Shown piece by piece: positions 57,592-64,000 of a DNA stretch of 64,000 bases (its first letter is position 1; every line of letters begins with the position of its first letter). The stretch spans positions 514,501-578,500 of the forward strand of contig JAUKTV010000006.1 in NCBI GenBank assembly GCA_030549205.1. The letters are read 5' to 3'. This DNA comes from Apiosordaria backusii (taxonomy: Eukaryota > Ascomycota > Sordariomycetes > Sordariales > Lasiosphaeriaceae). A program made the translations under genes and the position numbers. The notes under the pieces are model-generated. The model searched no databases, was not told the DNA's origin, and saw nothing but the letters and a program-made list of their open reading frames with translations.

Positions 57592-60500
57592 ATGGCCGCA
57601 GAAAAGGATCCAGGGCAGATTCTTCTGGATTTGCTGGCTGATCCCTTCTCACAACAGGTACTCTCTCTTGTCGTCTGGACTTGATACATAATAGCCACTA
57701 ACAAAAGATGGCCAGCTGCAAAAAACCGCCATTCTTGCTGCGCTAGGCTCTTCCATCGGAACAACAGCCGTGATCGCCTTCTGCTTTTCGGTTCTTCGGC
57801 CGTTCAATAGCGTTGTATATGCGCCGAAGCTCAAACATGCCGACGAAAAACATACCCCACCACCGATGGGAAAGGGCTTCTTTGCCTGGGTGGCGCCATT
57901 ATGGAAAACAACCGAGGAGGATATGGTCAACTTGATTGGGATGGACGCCACCATTTTCATGCGATTTACGAGGATGTGCCGCAACATATTTGCAATTCTC
58001 ACGGTGCTTGGCTGCAGCATCCTGATTCCTGTCAACTGGACTCGCACAGCCATGGAAGACGACTGGCTCTCCAAGATTACGCCCAAAAACGTGTGGGGGC
58101 CGGCTCACTGGGCAACTGTCAGCGTCGCCTGGATTTTCAACATCGTGGTTTGCGGCTTTCTCTGGTGGAACTATAGAAAGGTGGTCCAGCTGAGGCGCAA
58201 ATACTACGAGAGCGAGGAATATCAACACAGCCTGCACAGCCGTACATTGATGGTATGCAAACCCGTCTTTGATCTGTATGTGTCAAGAGTCGACAAGTGC
58301 CTGGCTGACAAGATGTGCGTTTCTAGATATACGATATCCCCAAGAACCTGGGCTCAGACGAGGGTATTGCTCGAATCATCGATGGGGTTGTGCCGAGCTC
58401 ATCCTTCTCAAGAACTGCCATCGCTCGTGATGTCAAGATTCTCCCAAGTCTCATTGAATCGCATGGCAAGACAGTCAGGAAGCTGGAAAAGGTCCTGGCA
58501 GTCTATCTGAAGGACCCCAAGAATCTGCCGCCAGCAAGACCTCTCTGCCGGCCATCCAAAAAGGATCTATCGTACGCCAGCTATCCCAAAGGTCAAAAAG
58601 TCGACGCCATTGACTATCTTACCGAGCGCATCAAGCTGCTGGAGCTCGAAATCAAAGACGTTCGGCAAAGGGTGGATAAGAGAGTATCCATGCCGTATGG
58701 CTTCGCGTCATACTCAGATATATCCGAGACGCATTCTATCGCCTATCTATGTCGGAAGAAGAAGCCTCAAGGGGCAACCATCAAGCTGGCCCCTCGGCCA
58801 AACGACATCATCTGGGAGAACATGCCGTTGAGTCCATCAGCCCGCCGTAGGAGGCGCCTGTGGAACAACTTCTGGATGGCGGTTCTCACTATTCTGTGGA
58901 TCGCGCCAAACGCTCTTATTGCCGTCTTTTTGGTAAATCTGGGTAACTTGGGTTTGGTATGGAAAGCATTTCGGGACGAGCTGGCTGGCAGTCCCCAATT
59001 CTGGTCCATTGTTCAAGGTATCGCATCTCCGGCCATCATGTCGCTTGTGTACCTCTTACTCCCGATTGCCTTCCGCCGCATGTCCATCAAGGCAGGAGAC
59101 AGGACCAAAACGGGACGAGAGCGCCACGTCGTGGCCAAACTGTACGCCTTCTTCGTCTTCAACAATCTTTTCATCTTTTCCGTCTTTGGTGCCATCTGGG
59201 GCTTCACCGCTGCAGTCGTCAAGGATACCAGTAGCGGTACGGACGCCTGGAGAGCTATTGTGGATGCCGATTTTGGGTTCGCCCTGTTTATCTCGCTCAT
59301 CAAAGTATCCCCGTTCTGGGTCTCATGGCTCCTACAGAGACAGCTAGGTGCGGCGATTGATCTGGCGCAGCTGTGGACCCTCTTCTACAGCTTTGTTGTT
59401 CGCAAGTTCTCCAACCCGACGCCTCGGGAGCTAATTGAGCTCACGGCACCGCCCCCCTTTGACTATGCAAGCTACTACAACTACTTTCTATTCTACGCCA
59501 CCGTTGCCCTCTGCTACGCGCCTATCCAGCCGCTTGTTCTCCCTGCGGCAGCACTCTTCTTCAGTATCGATGTGGCTTTCAAGAAGTACTTGTTGCTCTA
59601 CATTTTCGTTACGAAGACGGAGAGCGGAGGCATGTTTTGGCGCGTACTGTTCAACCGCCTTCTATTTGGGACGTTCCTCGCCAATTTGGTCACCTTCTTG
59701 GTCGTTTGGGTCCGCGGTGTTAGAGGCGAGCGCCACCAAGAAATTGCTCTGGCACCACTGCCCATCTTGTTGATCATCTTCAAGTTGGTCTGCAGCCGAG
59801 TCTTTGATGATAAGATCCACTTTTATGCGACGAGGTTCACCAAGCAAGGACGAGCTGAAGAAGGCTTGAATGTCAAGGAGCAGAGTATGCGGAACGATCG
59901 GCTCGCAGCTCGTTTCGGCCATCCGGCTCTTTACAAGCCTCTCATCACACCCATGGTACATGCAAAAGCGCAGAATGTTCTTGCGAGTGTCTACCAAGGG
60001 CGGCTGAGCGACGGCAGGGAAGCGGGTGGTCTGGGAGACTCGTTATCTGTCAGCGGCTACAGCGACACGTACGTTATGGATTCAATGATGTCCGGCAAGG
60101 CTGGCAAGGCATCACCAAGCATGCCTGGTTTCGAAGTGGTTCCAGAGTCACGCCTTGACTTTGAGTTCTACAAGAACCGTGATGAGTTTGCGGAAGACCA
60201 TGGAGCAGGTGAGCTCTTTGGATCAGACATTCATCGGCCAGGCACACCAGGGACCATGATGAGCGGCCCAGACTCTCGGCCCGGAACGCCTGTCGGCGGG
60301 ATGGGTTTCGGTGCCAATCGCAGGCTGTTGTCGCCATACAATGATCCTGGGGCTGGGCCATCATCCTACTCGTCCAGTGGTTATGCGGGTCCATCCGTTT
60401 ACTCACCCCCCATATTGGGCGCGCATGAAGTGCCGAGTCGAAGCAGGAGCCCTCTATACAGTCTAGGCAATGATAGTGGTGCCAACCTGGTGCAGGGAGC

Positions 60501-60774
60501 CGCATTGATGCCGGTATCGAGCTATCCCACCACGCCTGCCGCCGGGGGATCTGGAGATAGGAGCTACGACAACGATGGCGGACCTTATAGACCGGGGGTT
60601 CCTACCATTCCACCTGGCATATTCGGCGGGGGACCTCGATATGGAGGAGTCCCTCAAAGCGATCAAGAGTTTGGAAATCAGGACCCAGCACAATATGATT
60701 ACTTTAGAGGGCCACGCAGAGGAACACCAGGGCCTGGGGGTGGTAGCAATGGGAGTAACACATACAGGGGCTAA
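57592..60774 (+). CDS. CSC1/OSCA/TMEM63-family calcium-permeable channel
   Basis: Exons 57592-57657, 57716-58252 and 58327-60774 give 1016 residues. The first intron uses the CCAG acceptor ending at 57715; the nearer AAAG would break the frame. The second has a GTATGC donor and a GGCTGAC branch. The family forms osmo- or mechanosensitive cation channels in the plasma membrane or endomembranes. Evidence: the N-terminal late-exocytosis segment with FCFSVLRPFNSVVYAPK; the cytosolic region with IYDIPKNLGSDEG; APRPNDIIWENM; and the seven-helix RSN1 core (SPAIMSLVYLLLPIAFRRMS, YYNYFLFYATVALCYAPIQPLVLPAAALFF). The C-terminal ~250 residues are a Gly/Pro/Ser-rich disordered tail (PGTPGTMMSG, GGGPRYGG). 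Channel activity is by family only. Confidence 0.92.
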
Positions 60775-61636
60775 CTCTGCCAGAGATGTGATGCTGGATA
60801 GACATAACTGGGGGTTGGCTGGGGGATGAGCACAAAGAAAAATTGCACTTGGGTACTTGAGCATGGTCTGCGGCGTTTTTGGAAGAGGTTGCTAGCTACA
60901 AAGATTTTACTTCGACATTACAAGGTTGGTTGGCTGTTTGGTTTTTGGTATGCCAGATCATGCCCACGCCACGCCACGCGACGAATTGCTACGGATGGGA
61001 ATAGGAACATGGGCGCATGCTTTATAAAAAGGGATAGAGAATCAAAAGGGGCAAGAGATGTATGTATCACTTTGTAATTGTTTTTGGTTGTGGATTTCGG
61101 GTTCTTTACCCAGACCGCATCACGTATATAATATTCTTGAAGACTTTACAAAAAGATCTTGTTGTAGATAATACTCGGCTGGATTTGTTCTCGAGGCCTG
61201 AAAAAGGTGAAACGAGCTATCTAGGCATGCAATATGATCGTGTCTTTAGATTGACTGCCCTTTTGCTGGCGCATTCAGAAGTGGTCGAATCAAGTGCCCC
61301 CTCGAAGTGTAACTTCAACCTTATAATCACTAGGTAGGTATGCCGTGAAAACTTGGGCGCTGGCCTTGCTGGGTGGATGGGGGTGTTGATCCAGACACAG
61401 AGACCTTGCCTCGCGGCTAATCCCCGAGGACACTGCATGAAACAGGTGAAGGGGACATGGTGTGTACCAAGCAGCAAGCAGTCAGCACTTGACTGAATCA
61501 TTATTGCACCACGACGCCAACCCGGCACCGAGCACCTTGCTACCTGTTGAGCTGAGCCCTAACCCAATAACCATCCCGCAACCCACAAAACGCCCTAATA
61601 GTGTTCATTCCCAACGAGCCCCAAGAGGGGCTGTAT
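60775..61636. other. convergent intergenic, 862 bp
   Basis: 3' flanks of the channel gene and of TMA7. No gene, repeat or RNA is recognised. Confidence 0.5.
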
Positions 61637-62140
61637 TTACTTCTTTCCAGACTTCTTGATGCCCTGAGCGCCGGTGTTCTATGTCGCAAAGAAAAGTTAG
61701 CCTCAATGTCGGTTGTCAATAGCAAAACAAAGGAGGGGAACAACTCACCAGAGGTCCCTTGCCGCCCGCCTTGGCCGCCAGCTCCTTCTTGGCCTTCTCA
61801 GCTGTATTTGACCCATTCTTGTTAGTTGCTGTCCGTCCTCGAATGGATAGTGAATGATGTTCGGGTTATCATACCGGCACGCTGCTTCTCGAGGAAAGCC
61901 TTGTCCTCGTCATCAAGCTCCTTGGCTTGCTTCTTGGGGGCCTGTTATTGTCGTGTCAATTTTTGTGTTCATCGTGCGTATGTGTTTGGCGCTTCGACTC
62001 TTGGTGCGCTATTGATCCAGAGCGAGACTGACCTTGAGGGGCTTGGCCTTGCCACCTGTAAGCGCGCGCACAGGTTAGTTAGGACCCTGAGAGGAGATAA
62101 TCCCGGTGAGAAACTTGCCATCTCTGCCTTGTCCACCCAT
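61637..62140 (-). CDS. tma7: translation machinery-associated protein 7, five exons
   Basis: Five tiny exons, 62140-62119, 62055-62033, 61941-61875, 61801-61749 and 61678-61637, encode 68 residues. All phases are consistent. The protein opens MGGQGRDGGKAKPLKAPKK, has the central DEDKAFLEKQRAAEKAKKEL helix and ends GPLNTGAQGIKKSGKK, matching the whole length of fungal TMA7, a small basic protein that associates with ribosomes. The first intron begins with GCAAGT instead of GT, a known non-canonical GC-AG class; no nearby GT donor keeps the frame. Introns are 63, 91, 73 and 70 nt. None of the exons makes a noticeable open frame, so the gene is easy to miss. It starts 633 bp from the divergent Prp4-like gene. 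Confidence 0.92.
62056..62118 (-). other. GC-AG intron of tma7
   Basis: The minus-strand donor reads G|GCAAGT and the acceptor TTACAG|G. Only this choice links the first-exon sequence (ending RDG) to GKAKPLK in frame. The strong match of the remaining donor bases is usual for GC-AG introns. Confidence 0.75.
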
Positions 62141-62773
62141 CTTGAGGTTTGTTTGTGTTTAAGTGAGAAAGAGAGGGGTGTAGTTGTTGTTGGTGAGCTG
62201 GCGCAAGAAATGAAGGAAGTCTGGTGAACTTTGTCAGGATGATTTGCCCCGCGGTCGAAGCGCTGGATGTGGAGATAATGGGAAAAGGAGGTCCACAGCA
62301 GTCGGGCGGTCAGCCGGTTAAACAACGGCAGAGTTGCTTTTAGCGCCCTCTGACGCACGGGTACCCCAGGTCGAGACCCAATGCGATGGCAGTGAGCGCG
62401 CCCGCGTCGTCCTTCAGACTTCCAAGCCAGCGACTCCATCTCGCCTACTCGAGTCAGGGTAGCATCATTGCCAACACTAACAAACCACAGCTGGCAGATA
62501 TCGAACTGCTTCGTCCTATTGCTTCTCTTCTCTTATCTTGCCTGAATTCACAGCCCCATTACTCACAAGGCTTGAGAGGTTGGAAACTCTTGACTGGTCG
62601 GCTTCAGCTCTCCACATTTGGTTTATTGCATTGACAGTTCACTGCTGACACTTGTTTGCAACTCTTCCACAGCAGAGCGCAGATTGCCAGTTGCGCTTGA
62701 AAAGGAGGTCTTGGCGGAAACAGAGCAGACAGTAAGACACAGAGCAAGCAGGTACTACAAGGTGGTCGGTACA
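62141..62773. other. bidirectional promoter, 633 bp
   Basis: Separates divergent tma7 and the Prp4-like gene. Two housekeeping-type genes sharing this interval suggests coupled expression, but no motif decides it. Confidence 0.4.
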
Positions 62774-64000
62774 ATGGCATCTCCAGTTCCTAGTTCGGAT
62801 GAAGGGGAAATTGTAGAGGCAACTTCCCTGCCTCGCGCTGAACGAAACATTGATGTTGACCGGAAAGGCAGACATCAAGGAAAATATGCATCCCGCGAGC
62901 CCGAGCATGACGTAGCATCAAGAAGCTCGGCCGAGGGCCACCGTCGACGCAGCCAGTCTCCTCGGGGCTGGAAACGACCCCGCGATGATCGTGACGACCG
63001 CAACACTCGCGACAGACGGGACCCACGCCAGTTCCGAGTACACTATGAGGACAATTACCGAGACGACCGCCGTCATGGTCGCGACTTAGACCGTCCTTCC
63101 TCTCGCGGATCCGAGTTGCTGTACGACGAACGCCCGACTCACCCTGGAAATCGAGACTATCGGGGTGGCGGTCATCGCTATGGGGATGACCGCAGCCGTA
63201 CCTACGACCGCGGCTACGGCAGGGACCGCGGCTATGATGACTATCCAGAGAAGCGGCCTAGGAACCGCAGCCGCTCTCCGAGAGACCGCCGTGATCGAGG
63301 AAGGCGGGACCGGGGTCGTCCTGCGCCAGACGAACACAAGTACAGTGCCCATGTCGAAAGACAGTCACAGAATGGCCCCATCTCCAAGAAGGCCAGCCCT
63401 GTGGAAGCTTCTGGTGTTTCCAAAAATGATGCTAAAACTGATCAAGGTGCGACGGTTGAACGCGGTATCAATGGGCTTGCCATCTCACAGAACGGGTAAA
63501 TCTTGCTTTCCCCTGCATTCAACAGACTCTTGCTAACCGTGTTTGTTCTAGTGCTCCACCTCAAGAGCCTACTCAGGCTCCTGAGCCTGACATGGATTGG
63601 GATCCCGATGCTGTCATGGATGAAGAGGCCAGAGAGAGAGCCGAGATTGAACGTCGTCGCCGCCTCAGAGAAGCTGCCTACAAAAGAGGCATTGGAGCCT
63701 CAACCCCCACAATCCAGTCATTGCAGGCCGGCGAAAAGACTGTGTCAACTCCAGCATCCACTCGGCAGAGCACCCCTGGCCTCCTGAAGCTGGACGCATC
63801 TACTCCCAAATCTAGTAAGTTCATGTGCCGTATATCCGCTGCTTCGTTCTTTCACACTAACGCTTGACAGATGGCATCTCCTCGCCAGCTCTGTCCCCGG
63901 GTAGAGCCCAAGAGGAGCTGGCTGCACCAGGTCTCAACTTTGCTGATGATCAGGCTCTCATCAACGCTCACGTCCTAGCCAAGTCACATGACGAGGATGG
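62774..64000 (+). CDS. probable Prp4-type splicing kinase, N-terminal part (runs off window)
   Basis: Exons 62774-63495, 63552-63814 and 63871-beyond 64000 read in frame across two introns (GTAAAT donor with GCTAACC branch; GTAAGT donor with ACTAAC). The visible part is about 370 residues. It starts SPVPSSDEGEIVEA, continues as an Arg/Asp/Ser-rich domain (RRRSQSPRGWKRPRDD, RNRSRSPRDRRDRGRRDRGR), then an acidic DMDWDPDAVMDEEARERAEIERRRR segment and a Ser/Pro/Thr linker. This layout, an RS-like N-terminus before a MDWD/MDEEA-type helix, resembles the N-terminus of fungal Prp4 kinase (PRPF4B), which phosphorylates spliceosome components. The kinase domain lies outside the window, so the call is tentative. 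Another RS-domain splicing factor is possible. Confidence 0.55.

Overview
The window is nuclear DNA from a filamentous ascomycete, most likely a sordariomycete and possibly Sordariales. The basis is many short introns (about 42-100 nt) with GTRAGT-like donors and RCTRAC-like branch sites, and typical filamentous-fungal families: Zn2Cys6 regulator, HET domain, 2EXR, Clr5, CFEM, ENA-type ATPase and a cellular RNA-dependent RNA polymerase. The order is an inference; no marker gene fixes it. I found no rRNA, tRNA, CRISPR array, intact transposon or bacterial-style operon.

Layout. 0.2-9 kb: a C2H2-like protein, a membrane F-box protein and a four-exon RNA-dependent RNA polymerase. 10-16.5 kb: metabolic and secreted genes (MetE-like methyltransferase, barrel/alpha-beta-hydrolase fusion, seven-pass membrane protein, secreted cupin). 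17-32 kb is gene-poor and accessory-like: a Zn2Cys6 regulator, two small doubtful genes, a Clr5/TPR-like protein, a small four-pass membrane protein, and long stretches with no convincing gene. 32-37.4 kb: a HET-domain protein, a 2EXR protein and a protein with three SUMO-interaction-like motifs. 38.6-51.8 kb: MFS transporter, CFEM GPI-type protein, a PCI/CSN8-like protein, an SDR, DPM1 and an ENA-type ATPase. 54-64 kb: a putative AT-hook protein, a CSC1/OSCA channel, TMA7 split into five tiny exons, and the 5' part of a probable Prp4 kinase.

The genes do not form one pathway or an obvious biosynthetic cluster. Several are paired: divergent starts (CSN8-like/SDR, TMA7/Prp4-like) and tail-to-tail ends (SDR/DPM1, CFEM/CSN8-like, CSC1/TMA7). 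The most interesting signals are a dense cluster of PacC-type GCCARG sites upstream of the ENA ATPase, a run of eight GGTRAG (splice-donor-like) motifs within 63 nt upstream of the AT-hook gene, a triple SIM-like protein, a GC-AG intron in TMA7, and a small gene at 20.6 kb with either a frameshift or a weak intron. Exon boundaries were read by eye from splice consensus and frame continuity and need RNA evidence.
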